64,000 nt of DNA from Janibacter limosus (GTDB lineage: Bacteria; Actinomycetota; Actinomycetes; Actinomycetales; Dermatophilaceae). The translations under genes and the position numbers were made by a program. Below are positions 43,728 through 53,200 of this stretch, one piece after another; positions within the stretch are counted from its first letter, which is position 1, and every line of letters begins with the position of its first letter. The stretch lies in assembly GCF_004295485.1 (NCBI RefSeq), contig NZ_CP036164.1, positions 3,348,001-3,412,000 on the forward strand. The letters run 5' to 3'. The notes beneath the pieces were generated by a model. That model was not told the origin of the DNA. It was given only the letters and a program-made list of their open reading frames with translations, and searched no databases.

Positions 43728-43734
43728 ACTCAAG
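43728..43734 (+). promoter_or_regulatory. Half HAIR-like site upstream of hspR-like gene
   Basis: ACTCAAG, the right half of the HspR-binding HAIR repeat (CTTGAGT-N7-ACTCAAG), occurs just before the regulator start, in the divergent region with hsp20. The left half is not conserved, so this is weak support. Confidence 0.35.
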
Positions 43735-43749
43735 AGGCACTGGAGAATC

Positions 43750-44037
43750 ATGACGACGGACCCGGCACGAGGCGTGTACGGCATCTCGGTGGCGGCCGAC
43801 CTGGTGGGCATGGGCTCGCAGCAGCTGCGCTGGTACGAGACGCAGGGGCTGTTGAGTCCGGATCGCACCGAGGGAGGCACCAGGCGCTACAGCGAGGACG
43901 ACCTGGTGCGTCTGCGCCGCATCGACGTGCTCCTCGACGCCGGACTCAACACCGCCGGCATCTCGATGGTCATCGACCTGCAGGACGAGGTCGATGGTCT
44001 GCGCGAGGAGCTGGCGAAGGGCAATCTCGACACCTGA
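43750..44037 (+). CDS. HspR-like MerR-family heat-shock repressor
   Basis: This 95-aa regulator has a MerR-type HTH: YGISVAADLVGMGSQQLRWYE, then GLLSPDRTEGGTRRYSEDDL. Then a short dimer helix (LLDAGLNTAGISMVIDLQDEV) follows. This matches HspR (ISVAAELAGMHPQTLRxYxxxGL) more closely than metal-sensing MerR proteins, and no cysteines are present. It is divergent from hsp20 and probably autoregulated. Start at ATG 43750 after ribosome site tggag. A 91-aa gene follows 23 bp later. Confidence 0.88.
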   Translation: MTTDPARGVYGISVAADLVGMGSQQLRWYETQGLLSPDRTEGGTRRYSEDDLVRLRRIDVLLDAGLNTAGISMVIDLQDEVDGLREELAKGNLDT

Positions 44038-44060
44038 TGTGAGGACCGAGGAGGGCGAGC

Positions 44061-44336
44061 ATGACGACCATCTCCGAGCACCGATCGGCGACGACGCTCG
44101 AGCGTCCCATCGGCGCAGGCGGGCCCGCTCCGGGAGCCCAGCGCCCGACGGCCGCCGCGTCTGGGACCGACCTCTGCATGCTCACCGTGAGGGAGCTCAT
44201 TGCCCAGCTGGCGCGTAGCGAGGACCAGCTCAAGCTCGCTCGCCTGCAGCAGGGTGAGCAGCAGGTCGGCTCGATGCGACAACTGCGTGACCGGCAGGCA
44301 GCGATCATCCGGGAACTGCGGTCCCGGCCGGCCTGA
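44061..44336 (+). CDS. Small unknown protein downstream of the HspR-like gene
   Basis: A 91-aa protein with no recognised domain. The first 40 residues are low in order (Ala, Gly, Pro), and residues about 42-88 form an amphipathic helix or coiled coil rich in Leu, Gln and Arg (LTVRELIAQLARSEDQLKL). A good ribosome site (gaggagggcgagc) supports translation. It is 23 bp from the regulator, so it is probably co-expressed in the heat-shock locus. Confidence 0.65.
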   Translation: MTTISEHRSATTLERPIGAGGPAPGAQRPTAAASGTDLCMLTVRELIAQLARSEDQLKLARLQQGEQQVGSMRQLRDRQAAIIRELRSRPA

Positions 44337-44524
44337 GCCGCCGTACCGCTTGAAAGGCTGTACCGCCTCCCCGGAGGGGGGCCAGTCCGCGAGCAGGCGG
44401 GAGCGACCTCGTCGAGCCGGCGAGCCAGCTCATCGTCGCGTCGAGCGACTCGGCGACCGGTCGGCCGATGCCGCAGTTGGCGAACCAGGCGTAGCCACCC
44501 CCTTCGGGGCCGCAGCCCTCGCGG

Positions 44525-44980
44525 TCAGTCGGTGGCAGCCGATCGGTGGTCCAGGCCGGTCCGCCAGACGCTGGGGTCCGCGACGGCGAACCGGCGGCCG
44601 GAGATGACGTCGGGGGTGATGCGCACGAAGCGGTCCTTGCGCCCGCCTTGCCAGGGGTGCAGCGGGAGGTCGGCCGTGTCCATGACGTCGTGCTGCTCGG
44701 TGATCGAGTGCGCGCGGCCCCGGACGACGACGCTCCATGCCTCGCCGGTGGCCTCGTCGAGACCGTCGGCCTCCAGCGCGACGGGGGTCCCGCTGATCCC
44801 GGCGACCTTGGTCCCCTCACCGGTGCGGAAGACGACGGTGCCCTGATCGACGACGAAGTTGAGCGGGAAGATGTCCGGATGGTCGTCTAGCCAGACCGCG
44901 AGACGGCCGACCGTGGTCGACCTCATCAACGACCAGCACGCGTCGGCCGTCAGCTCTTGGACTGCCTGTGGAGCACTCAT
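44525..44980 (-). CDS. Pyridoxamine 5'-phosphate oxidase-like flavin-binding protein
   Basis: This 151-aa protein of the PNPOx-like split-barrel fold has the family features GRLAVWLDDHPDIFPLNFVV, VVFRTGEGTKV and VALEADGLDEATGEAWSVVVRG. Such proteins bind FMN, F420 or haem; the partner is not evident here. The C-terminal (RKDRFVRITPDVISGRRF) matches the F420-type and flavin-type group found in mycobacteria. Own promoter, divergent from the downstream DUF222 gene by about 290 bp. Confidence 0.9.
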   Translation of the reverse strand: MSAPQAVQELTADACWSLMRSTTVGRLAVWLDDHPDIFPLNFVVDQGTVVFRTGEGTKVAGISGTPVALEADGLDEATGEAWSVVVRGRAHSITEQHDVMDTADLPLHPWQGGRKDRFVRITPDVISGRRFAVADPSVWRTGLDHRSAATD

Positions 44981-45272
44981 TGTGCCGCCTCTCGAGGGTC
45001 CTTCGAGGTTAGCGCGGACCGCCAGAAGAGGCCATGGGGCGTCCAGGCTCCGGTAGCCGTCCCGATCCAGGAAGCCCCGGGATCGACCTCGGCCAAGACC
45101 CTTGGCCGGACTCTAGAAAGCTGCGGCTGGTGGAATGGTCCCGAGCAATTGGCCGCTGAGCAGCGGCGGGTCTTCGAAGCCTCCTGTCCACACCCCCAGG
45201 GCGAAGGGGGCGACCGTCCACAGGGCCTCGTGAGCCCGGGACGCTGTCGGTGGTCGTACCTACGATCGAGGT

Positions 45273-46796
45273 ATGTCAGAGGCGACGGTGCGTTACGCGG
45301 ATCCGGGGTTGCTCCCGGGGTTGCGAGACGCGTTGCGCGCGCTCACATATGGCGATGTCTCGACGATATGGCAGGTCCCCGACAGCGACGTGGGTGAGGC
45401 GCTCGCCCTGGTGGGGCAGATTCGTCAGCTGACCGAGGTCGCCGAGGTCGCGGCCGTGCGGGAGGGGGTCTCGCGGGGTCTGCCGACGCAGGAGTCGTGG
45501 TCGGTGCGTGACTGGGTCGGTGTCAGCGAAGGGCGCCGGGCACCTCGTCCGCAGATGCGGCACGTGGGGTCGGTGGTGCGGGTGGCCGAGGCCGGCCTGC
45601 GGACCGGGAGCGGCCTGAGCGAGCCGGCCCCGGAGGCAGCCCCGGACTCCGACACGGACGACGAGGCCTCGTCCAGCCCGGCGGCCGGCGTGCCCGACGT
45701 GGTCGCAGCCTTCACCGAGGGTGACCTGCCGTTGGGCAAGGCCGACCAGCTCGTGCGGTTCGAGGAGGGCGTGCGTCGGGTCGCCGATGCCGACCTGCTG
45801 GCGGCCGACCTCGGCATCCTGCTCGGCCAGGCCCGCGACGACGAGGTCCTCACCGGTCCGCAGGGTCGGACGCTGCAGCGGGTGTCCGGCCTGGACGAAA
45901 AAAAGCTGGCAGCCGCCATCACGATGACCACGCGGATGCTGCGCCCGGACAAGGACTTGCGTGATGACGACGAGCGGCTCAAGGCGTCGCGCTCGCTGAC
46001 CCAGCACACCGACGGGTGCGGCTTGACGCGCTACAAGTTGGTGCTGGACCCCGAGGGCGCCGCGATCATCGACGCCGCGGTCGCTGCCCTCTCGGCCCCG
46101 GTCAAGGGACCCGAGGGTGAGCCTGACGATCGGACCCCGGCCCGACGTCGCGCCGATGCCCTGCTGGCGATCGTCGGCCGGGGGGTGTCCTCGCCGGGCC
46201 AGGCACCCAAGAGCGACAAGGCCCAGGTCGTCGTGACCATCAGCCTGGCCGCGCTCACCGCCAACCTCACGGCCGGTCGGTGCGGAGCCTGCGGGCAGGA
46301 CCTGCCAACCAATGCCTTCGGCCAGCCGCTCGCCCACGTCGGCGACCTCGGTGGCGGTGTGAGCGGCGGCGTCGGTCGTGGCGGTGCGGGACACGGACTG
46401 GGCGCCGCAGGAGTCGCCGGGGGCGGTCACGCGGGTGGGCTGACGGCGACCGGGCAGGTCCTGGCGCCCGCGGTGGTGCGCAAGATGGCCTGCGAGGGCG
46501 CGATCATCCCCGCGCTCCTGGGCACCGACTCCGAGCCCCTCGAGCTCGGTCGTGCGGCCCGCTACTTCAGTCCGGGGCAAAAGCGGGCGCTCTACTTGCG
46601 AGACGGCGGCTGCACCTTCCCCGGGTGCACCATGCCCGCTCACTGGTGCGATGCCCACCACGTCGACTACTGGTCCCTGGGCGGCTGTACCGACATCGGG
46701 CGATCCGCTCTGCTGTGCGAGCGCCACCACACGACGGTCCACACCCATGGCCTGACCTGCACCATCACGGCCTTCGGCGTCACCTGGCACACCTGA
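45273..46796 (+). CDS. DUF222 / HNH endonuclease (13E12 repeat family)
   Basis: This 507-aa protein has an N-terminal DUF222 region (residues about 20-350). It has a Gly-rich linker (GGGVSGGVGRGGAGHG) and a C-terminal HNH nuclease: CTFPGCTMPAHWCDAHHVDYWSLGG, then LCERHHTTVH. The zinc Cys (CTFPGC) and catalytic His are present. These genes are multicopy in many Actinobacteria (13E12 family) and may be old selfish elements. The Gly-rich linker is longer than usual. A strong hairpin terminator follows. Confidence 0.93.
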   Translation: MSEATVRYADPGLLPGLRDALRALTYGDVSTIWQVPDSDVGEALALVGQIRQLTEVAEVAAVREGVSRGLPTQESWSVRDWVGVSEGRRAPRPQMRHVGSVVRVAEAGLRTGSGLSEPAPEAAPDSDTDDEASSSPAAGVPDVVAAFTEGDLPLGKADQLVRFEEGVRRVADADLLAADLGILLGQARDDEVLTGPQGRTLQRVSGLDEKKLAAAITMTTRMLRPDKDLRDDDERLKASRSLTQHTDGCGLTRYKLVLDPEGAAIIDAAVAALSAPVKGPEGEPDDRTPARRRADALLAIVGRGVSSPGQAPKSDKAQVVVTISLAALTANLTAGRCGACGQDLPTNAFGQPLAHVGDLGGGVSGGVGRGGAGHGLGAAGVAGGGHAGGLTATGQVLAPAVVRKMACEGAIIPALLGTDSEPLELGRAARYFSPGQKRALYLRDGGCTFPGCTMPAHWCDAHHVDYWSLGGCTDIGRSALLCERHHTTVHTHGLTCTITAFGVTWHT

Positions 46797-46826
46797 TATG
46801 GAGCGACTTCTTGTCAAGAGGCAGGG

Positions 46827-46864
46827 TGAGGCGCCCGTCCCCGAATCAGGGGGCGGGCGCCTCA
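46827..46864 (+). terminator. Strong GC-rich hairpin terminator
   Basis: A 16-bp stem (TGAGGCGCCCGTCCCC at 46827-46842 with its complement, one G-T pair, at 46849-46864) and a 6-nt loop lie 30 bp after the DUF222/HNH stop. It is followed by a mixed TC tract. It is long and stable enough to act as an intrinsic-type terminator or bidirectional insulator. Confidence 0.8.
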
Positions 46865-47083
46865 TGCTTCGTCGTCGTGGTGCTGGCGAGCGTGTCGTTT
46901 CCCGACGCGCGGTCAGACTGATATTCGCGGGTTGGTTACCGCAGGACGGTGCTTTCGGCAGGAGCTGGACCGCGTGTCTAGCAACGAGCGTGGCCAGTCT
47001 GGGCTGGCTGCTCATAGGTGTTTCGCGGGTCGCTCCACGCGCTGCCACCAGTACCGGCGCGGCGACGAAGCAGTTCGTGGGGC

Positions 47084-48202
47084 CTATGGCATGGACGCTC
47101 CTTCGAGGACGGCCAGGGACCAGCACCAGCCGGCGAGCTCACGCGCGATGGCGATGTTGGCGACGGTGGGCTTCTTCCTGCGTTCGTTGAACCTCACCCA
47201 CCGCTCGTGCAGGCGTCGGTTGCCCGCGTCCCCGCGGGACCGGGCAGCAGCGGGTGCCAGGTCCCACCGATCACGCATGGTCTTGCCGATCCGGTAGCGG
47301 GGGCGGTGGTGCCAGGCGGCCTCGACCAGCAGTCGACGTACATGGGTGTTGCCGGTCTTGGTGATCGATCCCTGCACGCACGAGCTGCCGGAGGAGTACT
47401 CGCTGGGTACGAGCCCGACGAAGGAACCGATGCTGTTGCCGGTGAACCGGTGCCAGTCGCCGACCTCGACCGCCAAGGCGAACCCGGTCAGGGTGCCCAC
47501 CCCGCGCAGGCACCCGAGCCGGTGGACCACGTCGGTGAACTCGCCGTCAGCGGCCATCTCCTCGATCGCGACGTTGAGTCGGTCGCGGCGTGCCTGGACC
47601 GTCAGCACGGCCTCGTAATCGGAGTCGAAGGCCAGCCGGGTGGCACGACCGGTCAACTGTGACAGTGCCTCTTGGCGCAACCACACGTCATGCTTGCCGG
47701 TCCACGCGGCACCGCCGTAGTAGACGACCCCGTGGCGCAGCAACAACTTCGACAGTCGGTGCCGGGCGCGCATCAGGTCACCGCGGCAGTCCTCACGGGC
47801 ACGGACCAGATCCCGGGCGGCCTCCTGGTCCACGCTCGGGATCGCGACCGAGGTGACTTCGTCCAGGCGCAGCAGCCGAGCCAAGTGGATCGCGTCCTTG
47901 GCGTCGGTCTTGACCCGATCACCGGAGGGCTTTTGCAGCTTGCTCGGCGCGGCGACCTCGCACCGGATCCCCGCCGCGGCCAGATGTCGGTACAGGCCGA
48001 ATCCGGTCGGCCCGGCCTCGTAGGTCACCGCCACTGGTCCCGGCAAGGCTTGGACCCAGGACACGACGTGCTCGTGAGACGGAGTCAGCTTCGATTGGAA
48101 CAGCTCGCCCGTGACACCATCGATCGCCGCCGCAGCAACAGATCGTGCATGCACGTCGAGCCCAACACTCGTACGCTCGGTAAACACCGGGGCCTCCCAC
48201 AA
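47084..48202 (-). CDS. IS110-family transposase (DEDD recombinase)
   Basis: This 372-aa protein carries an N-terminal DEDD_Tnp_IS110 RuvC-like domain (SVGLDVHARS, AVTYEAGPTGFGL, RVKTDAKDAIHLARLL with Asp) and a C-terminal Transposase_20 domain. The latter contains GVGTLTGFALAVEVGDWHRF, SFVGLVPSEYSSG and the catalytic Ser loop region (STTKTGN-like: SITKTGNTHVRRLLVEAAW). The gene looks intact. The ATG at 48202 lies inside a hairpin; a GTG at 48187 would start just after it. IS110 elements carry a non-coding guide (bridge) RNA and leave no target duplication, which fits the absence of one here. Confidence 0.93.
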   Translation of the reverse strand: MWEAPVFTERTSVGLDVHARSVAAAAIDGVTGELFQSKLTPSHEHVVSWVQALPGPVAVTYEAGPTGFGLYRHLAAAGIRCEVAAPSKLQKPSGDRVKTDAKDAIHLARLLRLDEVTSVAIPSVDQEAARDLVRAREDCRGDLMRARHRLSKLLLRHGVVYYGGAAWTGKHDVWLRQEALSQLTGRATRLAFDSDYEAVLTVQARRDRLNVAIEEMAADGEFTDVVHRLGCLRGVGTLTGFALAVEVGDWHRFTGNSIGSFVGLVPSEYSSGSSCVQGSITKTGNTHVRRLLVEAAWHHRPRYRIGKTMRDRWDLAPAAARSRGDAGNRRLHERWVRFNERRKKPTVANIAIARELAGWCWSLAVLEGASMP

Positions 48203-48269
48203 CTGTCGGACAGGCCGAGCAGGCAGCCCCTACTCGGTAACCCACGAACATGTGTGAGAGAGGCCCCGG
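48187..48269 (-). ncRNA. Structured 5' end of IS110 element, bridge-RNA candidate
   Basis: A 10-bp perfect inverted repeat (48187-48196 and 48260-48269) encloses a second stem (48215-48219 with 48233-48237). It lies immediately upstream of, and overlapping, the transposase start. IS110-group elements encode their guide RNA in this non-coding left end, so a folded RNA is expected here. The exact ends are unknown. Confidence 0.4.
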
Positions 48270-48435
48270 CCCGCAACCCCTCGGTCAGCCCGAGTGGTCA
48301 CCCATACCGTCTAGCGTTCCCGCCCCGCACCCGACCCCACACGGGGTCGGGGCTCAGGCCTGTCATCACCACCCCGGCCCCTGCCGTGCGGGCGCTCTAG
48401 GCTGCGGGCGTCGCCCCCTTCGCAGGAAGCAGCCC

Positions 48436-49062
48436 ATGACCGACCTCGCCCAGGACCCCAGCCGAGCCATCGAGCTGTGCCGCGCAGCGGAGGAGCGCCT
48501 GGCGGCGACGGTCGCCGAGCTCGGTGACGACGATCTGCGCGTCCCCAGCCGCCTGCCGGACTGGTCGGTCGGCCACGTGCTCACCCACCTCGCGAGCAAC
48601 GCCGACGGCCACGCCCGCCGGGTCGAGGGAGCGCTGCGCGGCGAGGGGCTGGGCAAGTACGCCGGCGGCGCCCAGCAGCCCCTCGACGAGATCGAAGGGG
48701 GTGCCCACCGGCCCGCGGTCGAGGTCCTGGCGGGCCTACGGGCAAGCCAGTCGCGGTTGCTGGAGCTCTTCGAGACGGCCGACGCCGCGGGCTGGCCGCA
48801 CGGCGAGCTCCTCGGTGGCGAGGCATACCCCGTCACGGCCTGCCCAGCGCACCGCCTGCGGGAGGTCGAGATGCACCACGTCGACCTCGGGCTGTCGTAC
48901 GCGGTGGCGGACTGGCCGCAGGACTACGTCGACTGGGACCTGCGCGTCCTGCTCGCGACGCTCCCGGACCGGTTGGGTGCACCGGACCAGCGCAGTCTCA
49001 TGGCCTGGGTCGCCGGCCGCGGGGTGGTCGACCCGGGCTGGAGCGTGGGTGCGTGGGGGTGA
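48436..49062 (+). CDS. Maleylpyruvate isomerase family, mycothiol-dependent type
   Basis: This 208-aa protein has the MDMPI/DinB-like four-helix bundle: RLPDWSVGHVLTHLASNADGHARRVEGAL in the N-terminal half, with His58- and Asp-type metal ligands, and HRLREVEMHHVDLGL for the later His pair. Members use mycothiol in maleylpyruvate isomerisation or mycothiol S-transfer. The start is ATG 48436 with ribosome site caggaagc; the longer upstream frame is IS110-flank shadow. Ends 75 bp before the convergent ERCC4 gene. Confidence 0.9.
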   Translation: MTDLAQDPSRAIELCRAAEERLAATVAELGDDDLRVPSRLPDWSVGHVLTHLASNADGHARRVEGALRGEGLGKYAGGAQQPLDEIEGGAHRPAVEVLAGLRASQSRLLELFETADAAGWPHGELLGGEAYPVTACPAHRLREVEMHHVDLGLSYAVADWPQDYVDWDLRVLLATLPDRLGAPDQRSLMAWVAGRGVVDPGWSVGAWG

Positions 49063-49136
49063 ACACGAGCGCCCGTCGCCACGCGGACCAGGCCCGGCCT
49101 CAGCCCGTGGTGGTGCGGTCCTGCCAGGTGGCGCGG

Positions 49137-50087
49137 TCAGCGGCGCTCGAAGGCCCGCCTGATCTCCTCGGGGATCCGCCCGCGGGCCGACACCTCGTAG
49201 CCGGCCTCCCGTGCCCACCGGCGGATGTCTGCGGCGCTCGCCGGCGCGGGTGGCGTGAGCGACTCGAGCGCGGAGCCCGTCGGCCCGCCGAGGCCGACCT
49301 CCGTCCGTGCAGCGGCGAGGAAGCGGTAGGTCCACTCCTGGGCCAGTGCGCGGTTTTCGGCGAAGATGATCGGTACCTGCGGGAAGCGCGCCTGGCTCTC
49401 CGCGATGGCCTCGGCGACCACAGCGGGCCGCACGTGCTGGAGGGCGAAGACCTGCGAGTACCGGTCCTCCACCACCACCGCAGCCCGGGGAAGGGAGGCC
49501 AGCTCCGCCGTGACGTAGCCGAGGCGGCCGCTGGTGAGGCTGGAGGCCAGGTCCGCCAAGGACTTGCGCTCCACGGCCGCGACGATCGTGTCGTCGACCT
49601 CGACGGCGTAGTCGCCGGCGGGCAGCCCCCTTCGCTCCGTGGTGGCTTGTTGGTGGGAAAACTTCCACGCGTACCGCTCGCGGTGGTCGACGAGGATCTC
49701 GAGGTCTGCGCCGCCCTGCGCGCGAGCGGTCGGGATGGTGACGCGGGGACGGGCCTGCTTCGTCGTGCGGGCGCTCTGCCAGAAGATCACCTCGCGTCCG
49801 CGGGCGCGGGTGAGGACGAACTGCGAGCGGTTCTCGCGGGCGCGGTCGATGACGAGGTCGATCGCGGCGCCGCGGCTCGAGCACGTGCGGATGGGGACCC
49901 GCTCGACGATCTCTGGGGTGGTGGGCCAGGCCTCGGCCCGGTGGCAGTAGAGCTTGCTCGTGCGCGGCCAGACGTCCTTGGTCTTGAGCACGATGACGCG
50001 GTCCCGGAGCGGGATGCGCACGAGATAGGGCAGCGTGCTGTCCGCCTCGGGGTTGCGCGCGATGAGGAAGTCGTCGACCACGGTCAC
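49137..50087 (-). CDS. ERCC4-type nuclease fused to an Lsr2-like DNA-binding domain
   Basis: This 316-aa protein has residues about 130-265 forming an XPF/ERCC4 nuclease domain with the motif series ILVDHRERYAW, GDYAVEVDDTIVAAVERKSLADL (GDY and the ERKS catalytic core), and RAAVVVEDRYSQVF. A C-terminal 35 residues match the Lsr2 DNA-binding end (ADIRRWAREAGYEVSARGRIPEEIRRAFERR in part), which binds AT-rich minor groove via an R-G-R motif. The fusion could send the nuclease to AT-rich (often foreign) DNA; that is inference. The first 120 residues have no assigned domain. Divergent from the SNF2 helicase, which may be a partner. Confidence 0.9.
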   Translation of the reverse strand: MTVVDDFLIARNPEADSTLPYLVRIPLRDRVIVLKTKDVWPRTSKLYCHRAEAWPTTPEIVERVPIRTCSSRGAAIDLVIDRARENRSQFVLTRARGREVIFWQSARTTKQARPRVTIPTARAQGGADLEILVDHRERYAWKFSHQQATTERRGLPAGDYAVEVDDTIVAAVERKSLADLASSLTSGRLGYVTAELASLPRAAVVVEDRYSQVFALQHVRPAVVAEAIAESQARFPQVPIIFAENRALAQEWTYRFLAAARTEVGLGGPTGSALESLTPPAPASAADIRRWAREAGYEVSARGRIPEEIRRAFERR

Positions 50088-50294
50088 AGTCTGACGGTCA
50101 CGGCCTGGTCTTCACCAGCCCCGCACCCGAGCACGGCAACACGCTGGACCCCGGTCCCGGCAGGTGTCATCCACAGCCTGGCAGGGGTGGCTCCGCCCAC
50201 CCACACGACTGCCGCCGCGGACAGGGCTGACGGGCCCGGCACTTATCGTGGACACGTGCTGATCTTCCGTCCGTCCCCACTCCGGAGCTGACCC

Positions 50295-53200
50295 ATGGTC
50301 TGGGACCTGGCCTCCGCGACGTGGGTGCGCGCGCTGACCGATGAGCGGCTCGAGGAGGCGCTGGACCTGGGGACCTTCCAGCGCGGGGTGGGTTATGCCG
50401 ACGAGGAGATGGTCACCCAGATCGCGACGCTCAACCGCGGCCGGGTCGTCGTGGCCAAGGTCAAGGGCTCGGGCGCGCAGAGCTACCAGACGATCATCTC
50501 CCAGCACAGCGACCCCAAGGACGACGTCCTCGAGTGGAGCGCGCGCTGCAGCTGTCCGGTGGCGACGGACTGCAAGCATGCGGTGGCCGTGATCCTCACC
50601 GTGCGCGACGCCCTCGGCGGTGACCAGCCCGCGACCGTCGCGTGGGAGGAGGCCCTGGCGCCCCTCGCCGCCGACCCCACGCCCGAGCGGCTCGACCAGG
50701 GCGTCCCCCTGGCACTCATCGTCGAGAGCGTCATCGCCCCACCGGACACCTGGAGCCGGCACGGGGAGCCGCGCATCCGGCTGCGTCCGAGCCAGCGCAC
50801 CAAGGCGGGAGGGTGGGCCAAGAACACCGCGTGGAACTCGGTGCGCACGCCCATGCGCAGCCAAAGTCGCGGCGACGCCCTCGAGCGCCACCGGGCGGTG
50901 CTCGCCGCGTTGGTCCAGCTGCACGACCGCAGCACGGGCGGCCGGCGCGGCTACTACCTGGCCGAGGCCACGACGCTGCACCTCGACGACTTCGGCCCGG
51001 ACGTGTGGCCAGTCCTGCGCCGCGTGCGCGACGCGGGCGTCGTCCTGATCGGCAGCGAGGCCGGGGAGCCGGTCCTGCTCGACGACACCCCGGTCGAGGC
51101 GGCCGTCGACCTCGTGCGCACTGGCGAGGGGCTCCTCCTGCAGCCGCTCGTCGAGGGTGTCGGCGCCGATGGCTCAGGCCCGAGCGCTGACCTCCGGGAG
51201 ACCCAGCTCATCGGTCGGCCGCGCCACGGCGTGGCCGTCACGCGGGGGACAACCCTCGCGCTCACCCCCTTCGTCGCCCCGCTCGACCCCGAGGTCGCCG
51301 ACCTGGTGGACCGGCCCCGCGGGCTGGAGATCCCCGAGGGCGACGTCGACCGGTTCGTCACGCTCTACCTGCCGCGCCTGCGGGAGCGCCTCACGGTCAT
51401 CTCGTCGGACGGCAGCGTCGATCTGCCCGAGGCGCAACCCCCGCGATTGCACGTGCGCGTGCAGGCAGCCGGTCACGGCATCCGACTCAGACTCGGCTTC
51501 GTCTACACGACCGGGTCGCGCAGCCACGTCGTCGACGCCACCGCGGGCGGCAGCGCCCCGAGGGACACCAGGGGCGAGCAGGCGCTGCTCATGGGGATCG
51601 AGGTGCTCGATGACGTCCCCGGGGCGACGACCAGGGTGCAGGGCAGCACCCGGTGGCGACTGCAGCCTGCCGTCACGCTCCACGGACCCGATGCCGTCCA
51701 CGTGCTCACCGACGTCGTGCCACGCCTCGACGACGACCCGCGCGTCGTGGTCGAGCTCGACGACGACCTGCCGACCTACGAGGAGCTCGTCGACGAGCCG
51801 CAGATCGCGATCGGTGCCGGCGACTCATCCGGCGGGTCCGACTGGCTCGACCTGCACGTCTCGGTGACCATCGGTGACGTCGAGATCCCCTTCGAGCCGC
51901 TCTTCGAGGCGCTCGTCCGCGGCGACGAGCTGATGCACCTGCCGACTGGCGAGTGGTTCCGCCTCGACCACCCCGTCCTCACCGACCTGCGTGCGCTCAT
52001 CGCCGAGGCCCGTGAGCTCGCCGAGCCGGAGGCCGGCCACCTGCGCCTGAGTCGCTACCAGGCCGACCTCTGGGACGAGCTGTCCGACCTCGGTGACATC
52101 GCGGTCGACCGCGAGCACGCGTGGCGGGCCAGCGTCGAGACTCTCCGTGAGATCGACACCCTGCCCGCACCCTCGGTGCCCACCTCGCTCGGGGCGACCC
52201 TGCGCCCGTACCAGCTCGAGGGCTACCACTGGCTGACGACGCTCTGGGACGCCGGCCTCGGTGGCGTGCTCGCCGACGACATGGGTCTGGGCAAGACGGT
52301 GCAGACGCTCGCGCTGCTCGCCCGGGCCCACGAGGCGGGCGACCTCGATCGTCCTGTCCTGGTCGTGGCCCCCACGAGCGTCGTCGGCACGTGGGCGAGC
52401 GAGGCGGCGAAGTTCGTCCCCGACCTCGAGGTGTGCACCCTCGGGTCCACCCACAAACGGCGGGGGAGCTCGGTGGTCGAGGCCGTCGAGGGTGCCCAGC
52501 TCGTCGTCACCTCTTACGCCGTGCTGCGCATCGACGCCGAGCAGTTCACCGAGGTCGAGTGGCGAGGGGTGATCCTCGACGAGGCGCAGTTCGTCAAGAA
52601 CGACCGGTCCAAGATCCACCAGGCACTCCGGGGGCTGTCCGCTCCCTTCGTCCTGGCGGTGACGGGGACCCCGCTGGAGAACTCGCTGATGGACCTGTGG
52701 TCCCTCTTCGCCCTCGCGGCACCCGGGCTCTATCCCCGCCGCGACCAGTTCAACGACCTCTATCGCAAGCCCATCGAGTCCGGGGCGCAGCCCGAGCTCC
52801 TCGACCGGCTGCGCCGGCGCATCCGTCCGCTCATGCTGCGGCGCACCAAGGAGCAGGTGGCGCTCGACCTGCCGCCCAAGCAGGTCCAGGTCCTGCCCGT
52901 CGACCTCACCCCGACTCATCGCAGGGTCTACGACCGGCACCTGCAGCGCGAGCGCAAGCGGGTGCTCGGCCTCCTCGAGGACCCCGACGGCAACCGCGTG
53001 GCGATCCTCGCCTCCCTCACCCGGCTGCGTCAGCTGAGCCTCGACCCCGGGCTCGTCGACGAGGAGCTCCTCGGGCAGGGCGCCTCGGCCAAGATCGACG
53101 TGCTCGTCCAGCACCTGCGCGAGCTGGCGATCGAGGGGCACCGGGCCCTGGTCTTCAGCCAGTTCACCGGGTTCCTCGGGCTCGTGCGCGATCGGCTCGA

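Noticed and set aside
45276..47126. 616-aa minus-strand open frame opposite the DUF222/HNH gene
   Set aside because: It crosses a terminator hairpin and has no recognisable motif; the plus-strand HNH protein is clear.
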